Positions 16,491 through 26,349 are shown, counted from the stretch's first letter. The stretch: DNA of 64,000 nt from Pectobacterium cacticida (GCF_036885195.1 NZ_CP133656.1:2046001-2110000), one strand, 5' to 3'. Program-made: numbers and translations. Notes: generated by a model from the letters alone, not told the origin.

Positions 16491-16539
16491 TTATGTTTAA
16501 GACTCTAACGCGTCTTAAACTGGCTAAAGCCATAAGAAA

Positions 16540-16558
16540 AGCGTGCGAGTAGCACGCT
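16540..16558 (-). terminator. fumC terminator
   Basis: AGCGTGC/GCACGCT (7 bp, five-base loop). Read on the minus strand it is followed by TTTTCTTATG, and it lies about 40 bases after the fumC stop. Confidence 0.75.
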
Positions 16559-16597
16559 ATCGGCAGGCTTTGTGATTACACGCTGATGTCGGCGCCA

Positions 16598-17995
16598 CTA
16601 TACTTTCAGGCTGCCTACCATCTGCTCTGGCCGAACCCATTCATCAAACTGGGCTTCGGTAAGATAGTTCAGTGCGAGCGCCGACGCTTTTAACGTCAAC
16701 CCTTCTTTGTGCGCCTTTTTAGCAATTTCAGCGGCTTTGTCATAGCCGATATGCGTATTCAACGCCGTTACCAGCATCAGCGACTCATTCAGTAGCTGAT
16801 TAATGCGATCTCGATTCGGTTCAATGCCTACCGCACAGTGCACATTAAAGCTCTTCATACCATCGGCCAGCAGCCGCACCGATTGCAGAACGTTATGAAT
16901 GACCAAAGGACGATATACATTCAGTTCAAAATTACCGGACGCGCCGCCGATATTCACTGCGACATCGTTGCCCATAACCTGACAACACAGCATCGTTAAT
17001 GCTTCACATTGGGTTGGATTGACCTTCCCCGGCATAATAGAACTCCCCGGCTCATTTTCAGGGATGCTTAACTCACCGATACCACAGCGCGGCCCGGAAG
17101 CCAGCCAACGCACATCGTTCGCGATTTTCATTAACGATGCCGCCAGCCCTTTTAACGCACCGTGTGCGTGTACTAATGCATCGCAGGTAGCCAATGCTTC
17201 AAATTTATTCGGTGCTGAAACAAACGGTTGACCAGTGAGCGTGGCCAGTTCTTGCGCTACACGTACTGCATATTCAGGATGCGTATTTAACCCCGTCCCC
17301 ACGGCGGTTCCCCCCAGGGCGAGTTCACACAAGTGAGGCACACTGTTTTCGATGTGCTTCAGATTATGCTGCAACATCGCCGCCCAGCCGGAAATTTCCT
17401 GCCCTAGTGTCAGGGGGGTCGCATCCTGTAAATGCGTTCGCCCGATCTTGACAATATCTTTAAACCGCTCGGCTTTGGCGACTAACGTCGCGTACAGCGC
17501 TTTCAATTCAGGGATCAGATGCTCGTTGAGCGCGACCACCGCCGCCACATGCATAGCCGTTGGGAATACGTCGTTGGAACTCTGGCTTTTATTGACATCA
17601 TCGTTAGGGTGCACCATGCGGTTGTTGCCCCGCTCTCCTCCCAGCAATTCACTGGCGCGGTTAGCCAACACCTCATTCATATTCATATTACTTTGCGTGC
17701 CCGATCCCGTTTGCCATATGGCTAATGGAAATTCTCCGGCATGTTTGCCGGCTAATACTTCATCCGCGGCCTGAATGATCGCATTGCCGCGATCGGCAGG
17801 CAGAAGCGAAAGATCCATGTTAACGCGCGCGGCGGCACGCTTAGTTTGTGCCAGCGCAAAAATCAACGCTCGCGGCATCTTCTCCTCAGAAATACGAAAG
17901 TGTTCCAGCGATCGCTGCGTTTGTGCACCCCATAACCGTTCAGCGGGCACCGCGATTGGCCCCATTGAATCTTTTTCACTACGAGTCGGGCTCAT
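16598..17995 (-). CDS. fumC: Class II fumarate hydratase FumC
   Basis: A 465-residue homotetrameric, iron-independent fumarase that interconverts fumarate and L-malate. The superfamily signature [11 protein letters not shown] is intact, as are [24 protein letters not shown] and [10 protein letters not shown]. The start at 17995 ([12 protein letters not shown]) is preceded by AGAGGAT; the 16 residues from the upstream ATG at 18043 are not family-like. In E. coli fumA lies between fumC and manA; here fumA is absent and manA follows divergently. Confidence 0.96.
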   Translation of the reverse strand: MSPTRSEKDSMGPIAVPAERLWGAQTQRSLEHFRISEEKMPRALIFALAQTKRAAARVNMDLSLLPADRGNAIIQAADEVLAGKHAGEFPLAIWQTGSGTQSNMNMNEVLANRASELLGGERGNNRMVHPNDDVNKSQSSNDVFPTAMHVAAVVALNEHLIPELKALYATLVAKAERFKDIVKIGRTHLQDATPLTLGQEISGWAAMLQHNLKHIENSVPHLCELALGGTAVGTGLNTHPEYAVRVAQELATLTGQPFVSAPNKFEALATCDALVHAHGALKGLAASLMKIANDVRWLASGPRCGIGELSIPENEPGSSIMPGKVNPTQCEALTMLCCQVMGNDVAVNIGGASGNFELNVYRPLVIHNVLQSVRLLADGMKSFNVHCAVGIEPNRDRINQLLNESLMLVTALNTHIGYDKAAEIAKKAHKEGLTLKASALALNYLTEAQFDEWVRPEQMVGSLKV

Positions 17996-18237
17996 GACTA
18001 ATCCTCTTAAATACACGTTTAACGAGTAGAAATTTTGATTCACATTGCTTAAATGACGCTATCTCACCCGATAACGCTTAATGTCAAACTCACTTACTGG
18101 CCGACTAACACTGTCTGGTATCACGCTACATAAAACATTACCATGAAACGAAGAAGTTCAACGCCGTCAGAATCACACAAGTAATTAACATTCAAAATTA
18201 CATAGATTAACAATTAATGGAATAGCGGGAAGCCGAC

Positions 18238-19410
18238 ATGCAAAAAATGCTCAACTGCATCCAACACTATGCCTGGGGCAGTAAACACGCGTTAACTGAG
18301 CTATATGGGATTGATAATCCAGAAAATTTACCGATGGCTGAACTTTGGATGGGCGCGCACCCCAAAAGTAGTTCGGCGCTTGTTGATGAAAAAGGCAACA
18401 TCCGTAACCTACGCGAGGCGATAGCGGAAGACCCATCTGCCTATCTGGGCGCGACGATCGCACAACGTTTTGGCGAATTGCCTTTTCTCTTTAAGGTGTT
18501 ATGCGCGGAACAGCCGCTATCGATTCAGGTTCACCCTAATAAATTAGCGGCAGAACAGGGGTTTGCGAAGGAAAATGCCGCTGGTATCGCGCTGAATGCG
18601 CCTGAGAGGAACTACAAAGATGCTAATCACAAGCCGGAGCTTGTCTACGCATTAACCCCTTTTCAGGCCATGAATGGATTCCGGGAATTATCTGAAATTG
18701 CGCGTCTACTGACACCGGTTGCTAGCGCTCACCCGTCAATCGCGGCGTTCTTACAGCAGCCGGATACCAAGCGACTCGCGATGTTATTCGCTAACCTACT
18801 GAATATGGAAGGCGAGCAAAAATCCCGGGCACTCGGTGTGTTGAAAGCCGCATTGAACAGTCAGGATGATGAACCCTGGGCCACAATCCGTGCGATTACA
18901 CATAACTATCCCGAAGATAATGGGCTATTTTCGCCTTTGCTACTCAATGTCATTACGCTTCAGCCTGGCGAAGCGATGTTCCTGTTTGCGCAAACACCGC
19001 ATGCCTATCTGCAAGGCGTGGCACTTGAAGTGATGGCGAATTCAGATAATGTGCTGCGCGCCGGATTAACGCCAAAATACATTGATATTCCAGAACTGCT
19101 CGATAATGTTATCTTTGAGGCCAAGCCAGCAAATCAACTGCTGATGATGCCGCATCGTCAGGGTAATATGCTAAATTTCCCTATTCCTGTGGATGATTTT
19201 GCTTTTTCGCTGCACGAACTGGGGAAAATTCCGCAAACGCTCAACCAGAACAGCGCCGCGATCGTCTTTTGTATCGACGGCCATGCTGTACTGAGAAAAG
19301 ATGGACAGCAGCTTGTACTGCGTCCCGGAGAATCCGGCTTTGTTTGTGCCAGCGAATCACCCATCACTATTGAGGGACAAGGGCGTCTCGCGCGCGTGTT
19401 TAACCAATGA
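18238..19410 (+). CDS. manA: Mannose-6-phosphate isomerase ManA
   Basis: A 390-residue type I phosphomannose isomerase that interconverts mannose 6-phosphate and fructose 6-phosphate, linking mannose use with GDP-mannose synthesis. Zinc ligands are visible in LSIQVHPNK (Gln, His), the Glu of HKPELVYAL and the His of QTPHAYLQG. RAGLTPKYIDIPEL is also conserved. It starts with ATG at 18238 and is divergent from fumC across 242 bases. Confidence 0.95.
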   Translation: MQKMLNCIQHYAWGSKHALTELYGIDNPENLPMAELWMGAHPKSSSALVDEKGNIRNLREAIAEDPSAYLGATIAQRFGELPFLFKVLCAEQPLSIQVHPNKLAAEQGFAKENAAGIALNAPERNYKDANHKPELVYALTPFQAMNGFRELSEIARLLTPVASAHPSIAAFLQQPDTKRLAMLFANLLNMEGEQKSRALGVLKAALNSQDDEPWATIRAITHNYPEDNGLFSPLLLNVITLQPGEAMFLFAQTPHAYLQGVALEVMANSDNVLRAGLTPKYIDIPELLDNVIFEAKPANQLLMMPHRQGNMLNFPIPVDDFAFSLHELGKIPQTLNQNSAAIVFCIDGHAVLRKDGQQLVLRPGESGFVCASESPITIEGQGRLARVFNQ

Positions 19411-19495
19411 TGGATTCTGTACACCGACGCGCCTTGAAGAAAGCGATCGGCGTTTGCGTTAGAACACGCATTTTTTTACTAAAGGATGAATAAGA

Positions 19496-21046
19496 ATGAA
19501 AAAGTCGTTAGTCGCCGTAGGCATTATCGTTGCTCTGGGTGTCGTTTGGACCGGTGCATCCTGGTACACTGGCAAACAATTGGCGCAACATATTGATGAT
19601 TTCACCGATACGCTGAACACCCAACTCAAGCAACGTTATCCCAATGCCGGATTGAAGGTCGTCTATCGCGACTACCAGGGTGGCATATTCAGTAGCACAT
19701 TGGCCTATGTTTTACAGGCGGATGGCACGGCCAAGGGCGCACAACTCCTCGCGCCAGGTGAGGAAATTGTCTTCAATGAGACCGTGTCTCACGGCCCATT
19801 CCCACTGGCGCAACTTAAGACGTTCAACATTGCTCCGGCAATGGCGTCAGTCCATAGTGAGTTGGCCAACACGCCGGCCGTCCAATCCTGGTTTGAACTC
19901 ACTAAGAACAACCCCGTCGTGACGGCCGAAACCCGTATCGCCTATAGCGGTGATACCACATCACTTGTGACGTTGGCCCCCATCGACCAGCAATCGCCAG
20001 AGCAAAGCGTCTTCTTTAGCGGAGCGCAAGCCGAGTTGGATATCGGTCACGATCTGCGTAGCAGCAGGTTGGATACCGCCATCGCTAGCATGAAAATGGA
20101 GAGAAAAAACGCCTGGGGTCAAACCGAACGCCTTGATGTCAGTGACTTCATTATTAAAGGAAACAATCAAAAAGGTAAATTCGATCTGGATCTTGGCAAT
20201 AGCGACCTGTCATTGAAAACGCTGACGTTTGCCGTTGAAGGCGACGATCCCGTTACCGTCAACAATTTATCACTGCAAAGCCGCGTCACGGAAGATGATA
20301 AAAACCTGGCGGGTAACCTGGTAGTCTCGCTAGGATCGTTAATGATCGGCGATCGTAATCTGGGAGCGGGAAATATTAATGTGTCCCTCTCGCAACTGGA
20401 TGGCGCCAGCACCAGGCAGTTCCTCACCGCCTACCAAAACAACGTGCAGAAACTGTTGCAAGATCCTACCACGATAGATCCTGATACTTATCAAAATGAG
20501 ATTGCCCTGACGGCACGGCAATACTTGCCGCAGTTGCTAAAAGGCAATCCTACCATTGAAATTGCCCCGATTAGCTGGAAAAACAGTAAAGGCGAAGGCA
20601 CATTCACGCTGGCGTTAAACTTAACCGATCCGTTGCAAAACACGGACAACGCCGTTAACGCCACGGTATCAGATGAAGAAAAAATCATCCGTCAGTCGGT
20701 CAAAAAACTCGATGCGACGCTCAAGGTTCCGCTCGATATGCTGGCAGAGTTAATGGTACAGTCGCGAGCGAAACCCGCTAACGATGAAGAATATAAGCAA
20801 GCGATGTCTACGGCGCAGCAGCAGGCTAAGCTGATCGCGGACATCGGCCAGATGAATCAGATAAGCGTGACGAAAGATAACGCGATTACCAGCTCGCTAC
20901 ACTACACTGACGGTCAAGTTAATTTTAACGGTAACAACGTCTCGTTAGCCGATTTCATTGCCCCTTATTTTTCTCTTCCAGCGCAAGAGCAAGAAACATC
21001 ACAACCTGACGCGCAACAAGCCCCTATGGTTCCCCCAGCGCAATGA
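19496..21046 (+). CDS. ydgA: DUF945 family protein YdgA
   Basis: A 516-residue protein with one N-terminal membrane segment (residues 5-24) and a long periplasmic part made of DUF945 repeats. Its position after manA matches E. coli ydgA. The C-terminal 25 residues are rich in Gln, Pro and Ala. Its molecular role is not established. A ribosome binding site AAGGATG precedes the ATG. Confidence 0.88.
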   Translation: MKKSLVAVGIIVALGVVWTGASWYTGKQLAQHIDDFTDTLNTQLKQRYPNAGLKVVYRDYQGGIFSSTLAYVLQADGTAKGAQLLAPGEEIVFNETVSHGPFPLAQLKTFNIAPAMASVHSELANTPAVQSWFELTKNNPVVTAETRIAYSGDTTSLVTLAPIDQQSPEQSVFFSGAQAELDIGHDLRSSRLDTAIASMKMERKNAWGQTERLDVSDFIIKGNNQKGKFDLDLGNSDLSLKTLTFAVEGDDPVTVNNLSLQSRVTEDDKNLAGNLVVSLGSLMIGDRNLGAGNINVSLSQLDGASTRQFLTAYQNNVQKLLQDPTTIDPDTYQNEIALTARQYLPQLLKGNPTIEIAPISWKNSKGEGTFTLALNLTDPLQNTDNAVNATVSDEEKIIRQSVKKLDATLKVPLDMLAELMVQSRAKPANDEEYKQAMSTAQQQAKLIADIGQMNQISVTKDNAITSSLHYTDGQVNFNGNNVSLADFIAPYFSLPAQEQETSQPDAQQAPMVPPAQ

Positions 21047-21101
21047 TTTACAACGGAAAATTGGCGCAACTGGATTAAACAGTTCGGTACATTGAAACGC
21101 C

Positions 21102-21129
21102 CGGTGGCGGCCCTGGCAGCCACCGTTTT
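21102..21129 (+). terminator. ydgA terminator
   Basis: CGGTGGC (21102-21108) pairs with GCCACCG (21119-21125), followed directly by TTTTC. Confidence 0.7.
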
Positions 21130-21165
21130 CTGCCACAGCTTCTTGATATTCCCTGTATAGAGATT

Positions 21166-22143
21166 ATGTCTACGTTCAAAACCTTTCTTGACGCTCATCA
21201 GGCCGCATTATATGCCATCGCCGTGATAGCTGCGGTTGCTACGGCCAGCATATTACCGGAAACCGTATCGTGGGATGTCGCCATTAATCCGGCGTTAGCG
21301 CTAATGCTGTTTCTCACGTTTCTGCAAGTTCCATTGACGACCATCGGTAAAGGTCTCATGCCATCCAGATTCATCGGCGCGCTGCTCACGGCCAACTTTA
21401 TCGTCATTCCCCTGCTCGTCGCCGCGATGTCGTTTTTTCTCCCCGCAGATCCACTGGTAAAGCTAGGTATTCTCATGGTGTTGCTTGCGCCGTGTATCGA
21501 TTACGTGGTCACATTTGCGCATCTGGGGCGGGCAGATGCCACTCGTCTGTTAGCCGCGACGCCGCTTTTACTCATGTTGCAAATGTTGGCCTTGCCCCTT
21601 TACCTGACGCTATTTCTCGACCATGACGCCGCCGATCTCATTGTCTATGGTCCCTTTATCGACGCGTTTATTAGGCTCATCGCCCTGCCGCTCGCACTGG
21701 CGGCGCTGGTACAGTGGATTGCGGCACGCCAGAGCTTGGTGGCAAAAGTGGCGGACGCATTGGGCTATCTTCCGGTGCCGGCGACGGCGTTGGTTCTGTT
21801 TATCGTGGTCGCGGCTATCATTCCGCAGCTTCGTACCACCTGGGAATGGGTTTTGCTCGCCGTGCCGTTTTACATTCTCTTCGCGCTACTCGCGCCATGT
21901 CTAGGGTGGTTAACGGGCCGCGTGTTCGGGGTAGACTCAGCGAGCGGACGGGCCGTCGCCTTTAGCGCCAGCACGCGCAATTCGCTGGTTATCCTGCCGC
22001 TGGCGTTGGCGATTCCGGGTGCGCTCCCGCTGCTTCCTGCCGTTATCGTTTGCCAAACGCTAGTGGAACTGCTCAGTGAGCTTATTTACATCCGGGTTCT
22101 TCCCAGATTGCATATGCCAAGGAACGAGACCTTAAAATCGTAA
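21166..22143 (+). CDS. ACR3/BASS-type membrane transporter (arsenic-resistance-like)
   Basis: A 325-residue protein with about ten hydrophobic segments. VLLAPCIDYVVTFAHLGRAD and SASTRNSLVILPLALAIPG are the two crossover-like blocks of the ACR3 / bile-acid:sodium symporter superfamily. The APCIDYV cysteine recalls the Cys of ACR3 arsenite pumps. No arsR or arsC is adjacent, so an arsenite role is unproven; an organic anion substrate is equally possible. Confidence 0.75.
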   Translation: MSTFKTFLDAHQAALYAIAVIAAVATASILPETVSWDVAINPALALMLFLTFLQVPLTTIGKGLMPSRFIGALLTANFIVIPLLVAAMSFFLPADPLVKLGILMVLLAPCIDYVVTFAHLGRADATRLLAATPLLLMLQMLALPLYLTLFLDHDAADLIVYGPFIDAFIRLIALPLALAALVQWIAARQSLVAKVADALGYLPVPATALVLFIVVAAIIPQLRTTWEWVLLAVPFYILFALLAPCLGWLTGRVFGVDSASGRAVAFSASTRNSLVILPLALAIPGALPLLPAVIVCQTLVELLSELIYIRVLPRLHMPRNETLKS

Positions 22144-22217
22144 TCGATAGCGCTGGCAACAGGATTTTGGAGAGCTCACGCGAGACAACCAGCAGATGAT
22201 CGTTCCCTCTACTTGCG

Positions 22218-22252
22218 CAGCGCCCTCGGTCAATTAACAACCGAGGGCGCTG
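22218..22252. terminator. Bidirectional terminator between two convergent transporter genes
   Basis: A perfect 13-bp stem, CAGCGCCCTCGGT / ACCGAGGGCGCTG, with a nine-base loop, between the ACR3-like gene and yfeH. Confidence 0.8.
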
Positions 22253-22276
22253 TGAGTAAAGGAAATACCGTGTTTT

Positions 22277-23269
22277 TTATTGATGGGACGTTTCCGCTTC
22301 CTTATGTAACCGTTTGGCATAGCGTTGCGCCAGCGCGGCACACACCATCAACTGAATTTGGTGGAAAATCATCAGTGGCAGCACCATTGCCCCAACGGCC
22401 GCGGCGGGAAATAGCACATTGGCCATCGGTATCCCATTTGCCAGGCTCTTCTTCGAGCCACAGAAAACGATGGTGATTTCATCGGCAGTAGTAAAACCGA
22501 GCTTGCGGGCAACCAGCGTATTCACCACCAGCACGATAGCCAGCAGTACTAGCGAACACCCCACCACCGCCAACAATGACCAACCGTTAATTTGTCCCCA
22601 AATCCCCTCGACCACCGCTTCGCTGAATGCCACATATACCACTAACAGTATCGATGTCCGGTCAGTAATATTAATCAGTTTACGGTGCCGCTCGACCCAT
22701 CCGGCGATCAGCGGGCGCGACAGGTGCCCAATGACGAAAGGCACCATCAGTTGCATGATGATAGAACCGATAGCATGTAGCGTATCCGTCTCACCACCCT
22801 GCGTGTGCATCAATAAACCAACCAAAATGGGTGAGAGAAATACCCCCAAAATACTGGAGGCCGATGCACTGCAAATCGCGGCGGCCACGTTACCGCCAGC
22901 CATCGAGGTATACGCAATCGCCGATTGTACGGTTGCAGGTAAGGCGCACAGGTAGAGAAAGCCAAGATACAGCGTCGGTGTTAATACCACGGGCGACAGC
23001 ACACTCATGCCCATGCCCAATAGCGGAAAGAGAATAAACGTACTGGCAAACACCACCAGATGCAAACGCCAGTGCCCCATCCCTGAGGTAATCGCTTCAC
23101 GCGACAGCTTCGCGCCATGCATAAAAAACAGCAAGGCAATCGCCGCTGTCGTCAGATATTCAAAAAAAACCTTCGTTCCACCCTGTGCTGGCAGTATCGA
23201 TGCTGTCAGTACAACCAAAATCAGTACCAATAAAAACTTATCAATGCGTAATCGCTGTAACCACCCCAT
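22277..23269 (-). CDS. yfeH: Bile acid:sodium symporter family protein YfeH
   Basis: A 330-residue protein with about ten membrane segments, close to E. coli YfeH throughout: TTAAIALLFFMHGAKLSREAI, GFLYLCALPATVQSAIA, GGNVAAAICSASASS and ITIVFCGSKKSLANGIPMAN. The family is the SLC10A7-like branch of the BASS superfamily; the substrate is unknown. The gene is convergent with another BASS-type transporter. Confidence 0.9.
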   Translation of the reverse strand: MGWLQRLRIDKFLLVLILVVLTASILPAQGGTKVFFEYLTTAAIALLFFMHGAKLSREAITSGMGHWRLHLVVFASTFILFPLLGMGMSVLSPVVLTPTLYLGFLYLCALPATVQSAIAYTSMAGGNVAAAICSASASSILGVFLSPILVGLLMHTQGGETDTLHAIGSIIMQLMVPFVIGHLSRPLIAGWVERHRKLINITDRTSILLVVYVAFSEAVVEGIWGQINGWSLLAVVGCSLVLLAIVLVVNTLVARKLGFTTADEITIVFCGSKKSLANGIPMANVLFPAAAVGAMVLPLMIFHQIQLMVCAALAQRYAKRLHKEAETSHQ

Positions 23270-23318
23270 GCCTGATACCTTCCCCTAAGCCATTATCATC
23301 TATACACGCTAACAATAC

Positions 23319-23338
23319 GGGCGATCCTAAGATCGCCC
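23319..23338 (-). terminator. Hairpin after ydgJ
   Basis: A perfect 8-bp stem, GGGCGATC / GATCGCCC, with a CTAA loop, about 45 bases past the ydgJ stop. No strong T run on the minus strand, so confidence is moderate. Confidence 0.55.
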
Positions 23339-23381
23339 ATTTAAACAGACCGTTAACTATCTGGAATAACGAGAGGTAAAT

Positions 23382-24428
23382 CTAGCTATTTTTTAGTGTG
23401 AGCGCCTTTTTCTGCACATGCGAGAGCAGCCCAAGTTCGATTAGTTCCATGACCTGAATGGCCTGATGTACGCTGACCGGATTTTCCCCTTTACCCAACA
23501 ACGCCGCGCACACGGCAGCATAATATGCGGGATAGTCGCCCGGTAGCGTCGTGATAGTTTGCTCAGTCGTAATGCCATCGCGTGACAACGTCAAAACGCC
23601 GTCACGTTTATCTTGCCCCCAATCCGCCAGAGGCGGACGTTCACCCGCTTTCAGACGTTCTTCCTGCGGATCGAGACCATATTTGACAAAGCTGCCGCGC
23701 GTGCCGTGCACAATAAAACGCGCCGCCTCTGCGGCAACCAACATACTGGCGTGCAGCACCACTCTGCGCTGCGGATAAATCAGCGTCGCATGAAAATAAT
23801 CAATGGCTTTACTGCCAGGCCGGAGTTGCGCCATGTCTACCTGGATGGCTACCGGTAAACCGAAAAGTTGGAGTGCTTGATCCAGTAAGTGCGGCCCAAG
23901 ATCGTACCAAATCCCACTGCCTTCACTGCCGTCCTCGCGCCAACGCTGGCGCACTTCAGGCCGAAAGCGGTCAAAATGCGATTCCATATACACCACATCT
24001 CCCAACGCACCGGTAGATAACAGGTGTTTAAGCGTCAGGAAATCGCTATCCCAGCGGCGGTTATGAAAAACGGACAAGACTTTCCCAACATGTTCAGCGA
24101 CAGCCCGCAGCTCATGCGCTTGTGATAACGTCAGCGTGAAAGGTTTATCGACAATGACATGTTTACCCGCCTCCAATGCCTGTTTCGCCAACGGGTAATG
24201 GGTATCATTTGGTGTAGGAATGACAATGAGATCGATATCGGGATCGTTGAATAATGCCTGGGGCGCACTCTCGACGCGTAAATTAGCCCAATCCTCATGC
24301 ACTTTATCAGCACGACTGCTGGACACTGCCGCCAGCGTCATCCCGGCTGTACCGGCAATCAGTGGCGCATGGAATGTTTTGCTGGCATAGCCGTAACCTA
24401 GCAACCCAACACGAATGGTCTCACTCAT
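23382..24428 (-). CDS. ydgJ: Gfo/Idh/MocA-family oxidoreductase YdgJ
   Basis: A 348-residue NAD(P)-dependent oxidoreductase. The N-terminal Rossmann motif is VGLLGYGYASKTFHAPL. KHVIVDKPFTLT carries the catalytic-region Lys, and WYDLGPHLLDQAL is the conserved His block. It matches E. coli YdgJ and keeps its place upstream of cnu and rsx. The substrate is unknown. The start at 24428 (MSETIRVGLL) follows AAGGGG; the longer frame from 24446 has no support. Confidence 0.9.
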   Translation of the reverse strand: MSETIRVGLLGYGYASKTFHAPLIAGTAGMTLAAVSSSRADKVHEDWANLRVESAPQALFNDPDIDLIVIPTPNDTHYPLAKQALEAGKHVIVDKPFTLTLSQAHELRAVAEHVGKVLSVFHNRRWDSDFLTLKHLLSTGALGDVVYMESHFDRFRPEVRQRWREDGSEGSGIWYDLGPHLLDQALQLFGLPVAIQVDMAQLRPGSKAIDYFHATLIYPQRRVVLHASMLVAAEAARFIVHGTRGSFVKYGLDPQEERLKAGERPPLADWGQDKRDGVLTLSRDGITTEQTITTLPGDYPAYYAAVCAALLGKGENPVSVHQAIQVMELIELGLLSHVQKKALTLKNS

Positions 24429-24757
24429 GACGATGCCCCTTAGCATGCGTTGACATTATAAATCCCGTTCAGTATATACCCGGGATGTACTCGCGCGTAG
24501 ACAACGATTAGAAAGAACACCGCGGTCATTGCCGTTATGCGTTTAGCGTGGTCACTATTTTTGCGACTTTTATAACTTTCTCTCAATTAACAGCTACTAT
24601 CCCTGCTATTCCGTTATTTATCTCCCTTAATCTGTTGTTGAAAAATTAGTTTGTTGTTGAAAAATAAGCATGATTTATTACTCTGCACCTCTAGACAGGC
24701 GTTCCGACTTGAATATACTTAGTCATCTTAACCACATAACTATTAGCTCACTTCACC
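24429..24757. other. Intergenic region between ydgJ and cnu, with a 19-base tandem repeat
   Basis: TGTTGTTGAAAAAT occurs at 24633-24646 and again at 24652-24665; flanking bases extend the match to about 17 of 19. No small membrane gene corresponding to E. coli blr was found in this gap. It must contain the divergent promoters of ydgJ and cnu. Confidence 0.45.
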
Positions 24758-24973
24758 ATGACCGTTTATGATTACTTGCTTAAATTCAGGAAAGTAAATT
24801 CAACAGAAAGCTTGGAAAGGCTCTTTGATCACCTTAATTATTCACTGACAGATAGTCAGGAAATCATCAACATGTATCGCGCAGCTGACCATCGACGGGC
24901 AGAATTGGCAGCGGGCGGACGTTTGTTTGATCTTGGCCATGTGCCTAAATACGTCTGGCATCACGTTCAGTAA
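24758..24973 (+). CDS. cnu: Hha/YmoA-family nucleoid modulator Cnu (YdgT)
   Basis: A 71-residue all-helical protein of the Hha family, which lacks DNA-binding specificity and binds H-NS/StpA to modulate silencing; E. coli Cnu also binds an oriC sequence. [19 protein letters not shown] and [13 protein letters not shown] are family blocks, and the C-terminal VPKYVWHHV is as in Cnu. It lies upstream of rsxABCDGE as in E. coli, but without ydgK in between. Confidence 0.92.
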   Translation: MTVYDYLLKFRKVNSTESLERLFDHLNYSLTDSQEIINMYRAADHRRAELAAGGRLFDLGHVPKYVWHHVQ

Positions 24974-25110
24974 TAACAAATGGCTATCTGTCGCTTAAAA
25001 GAATAATTATGCAATAATTTCTACCCAGGCGATGAGCTAAAACGCGTTTTGCGTAACAGGCTGGCGTTCTTCCGACCGAGAAACGCCACCCCTTTTCCCC
25101 TTTCAAGGGA

Positions 25111-25141
25111 CGACAATAACCCTACTTTGGGTATGTTGTCG
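25111..25141. promoter_or_regulatory. Inverted repeat in the rsx leader
   Basis: CGACAATAACCC (25111-25122) faces GGGTATGTTGTCG (25129-25141), with CGACAA/TTGTCG and ACCC/GGGT pairs, about 50 bases before rsxA. A partial third copy, CGACAATACC, follows at 25149. It may be an operator or an RNA hairpin; no known regulator site was recognised. Confidence 0.4.
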
Positions 25142-25192
25142 AAATGCCGACAATACCTGATAATAGTCTGGTTTTATTTTGTAGGCACCGTG

Positions 25193-25774
25193 ATGACCGA
25201 ATACGCATTGCTCTTTGTAAGCATCCTTCTGGTAAATAATTTCGTCTTAGTGAAGTTTCTTGGCCTGTGCCCCTTTATGGGCGTTTCCAAAAAACTTGAG
25301 ACAGCGATTGGCATGGGAATGGCGACCACCTTCGTGATGACGATCGGATCGATGTTTTCCTGGCTGATCAACGAATTTATTCTGGTTCCGCTCGACATTC
25401 TCTATTTGCGCACGATGGCATTCATATTAGTGCTCGCCGTGGTGGTGCAATTTTCCGAGATGTTCGTGCGTAAAGTCAGCCCGGAGCTATACCGTCTGCT
25501 CGGCATTTTCTTGCCGCTGATCACGACTAACTGTGCCGTACTTGGCGTCGTATTGCTAAACATTAATTTGTCACATGGTTTCCTGCAATCGACCATTTAT
25601 GGTTTCGGCGGCGCAGCGGGTTTTTCCCTGGTCATGGTACTCTTTGCCGCTATTCGGGAACGACTGGCCGTGTCGAATGTTCCTGCGCCGTTTCGCGGTT
25701 CTTCTATCGCGCTGATCACTGCCGGTCTCATGTCGCTGGCATTTATGGGCTTTGCCGGTTTGGTGAAATTCTGA
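25193..25774 (+). CDS. rsxA: Electron transport complex subunit RsxA
   Basis: A 193-residue protein with six membrane segments; one of the two homologous integral subunits (with RsxE) that carry the membrane [2Fe-2S] centre between them. Conserved cysteines are in [12 protein letters not shown] and TTNCAVLG. The start at 25193 ([10 protein letters not shown]) gives exactly the E. coli length. The Rsx complex reduces the SoxR iron-sulfur cluster and resets it; homologous Rnf complexes couple ferredoxin:NAD redox chemistry to ion transport. Confidence 0.96.
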   Translation: MTEYALLFVSILLVNNFVLVKFLGLCPFMGVSKKLETAIGMGMATTFVMTIGSMFSWLINEFILVPLDILYLRTMAFILVLAVVVQFSEMFVRKVSPELYRLLGIFLPLITTNCAVLGVVLLNINLSHGFLQSTIYGFGGAAGFSLVMVLFAAIRERLAVSNVPAPFRGSSIALITAGLMSLAFMGFAGLVKF

Positions 25775-26349
25775 TGAATATCTGGGTTGCTATAGTCGCA
25801 TTAAGCACCCTCGCGCTGGCGTTCGGGCTGGTGCTCGGCTATGCCTCGCGCCGGTTTAAGGTCGAAGACGATCCCATTGTGGAAGAAGTGGAAGCCATGT
25901 TGCCGCAAAGTCAGTGCGGTCAGTGTGGTTACCCAGGCTGTCGCCCTTATGCCGAAGCGGTCGCGTTGCAAGGTGAAAGCATTAATAAATGCGGCCCTGG
26001 CGGCGAAGCGATGATGTTAAAACTGGCCGAAAAGCTCAACATCGAGCCACAACCGCTAGAAGGCGATGCCGACGTTCAGTCTCCGGCGCGACACGTTGCC
26101 TGGATCGATGAGAGCAACTGCATCGGTTGCACAAAATGTATTCAAGCCTGCCCGGTTGATGCCATCATCGGCAGTACCAAAGCGGTACATACCGTGGTCA
26201 GTGACTTATGCACTGGCTGCGACCTCTGCGTTTCTCCTTGCCCTACGGACTGTATCGAATTACGGCCTATCGCGCCGACTCCCGCCAATTGGAAATGGGA
26301 TCTCGATACGATTCCAGTACGCGTTATTCAAGTAGAACAACATGCTTAA
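25774..26349 (+). CDS. rsxB: Electron transport complex iron-sulfur subunit RsxB
   Basis: A 191-residue subunit with one N-terminal membrane anchor, a four-cysteine Fis-type cluster motif ([16 protein letters not shown]) and two ferredoxin-type motifs, [15 protein letters not shown] and [15 protein letters not shown]. Its ATG shares one base with the rsxA stop, indicating translational coupling; rsxC begins within its last codons. Confidence 0.96.
   Translation: MNIWVAIVALSTLALAFGLVLGYASRRFKVEDDPIVEEVEAMLPQSQCGQCGYPGCRPYAEAVALQGESINKCGPGGEAMMLKLAEKLNIEPQPLEGDADVQSPARHVAWIDESNCIGCTKCIQACPVDAIIGSTKAVHTVVSDLCTGCDLCVSPCPTDCIELRPIAPTPANWKWDLDTIPVRVIQVEQHA

Larger units (their letters stand above)
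15855..16495 (-). mobile_element. IS200/IS605-type insertion sequence
   Basis: A single-gene element whose transposase runs on the minus strand. Subterminal hairpins are visible at both sides: CGCCCC/GGGGCG at 15859-15873, and at the other end AACCACGTCC/GGACGTGGTT (16429-16451) and AACCACCCGC/GCGGGTGGTT (16468-16490). IS200-type elements have no terminal inverted repeats and make no target duplication, so the exact borders cannot be fixed from one copy; those given are approximate. Confidence 0.7.

Noticed and set aside
16495..16520. GTTTAAGAC/GTCTTAAAC palindrome as an IS terminal repeat.
   Set aside because: IS200-type elements lack terminal inverted repeats; it may be host sequence beside the insertion or an independent hairpin.
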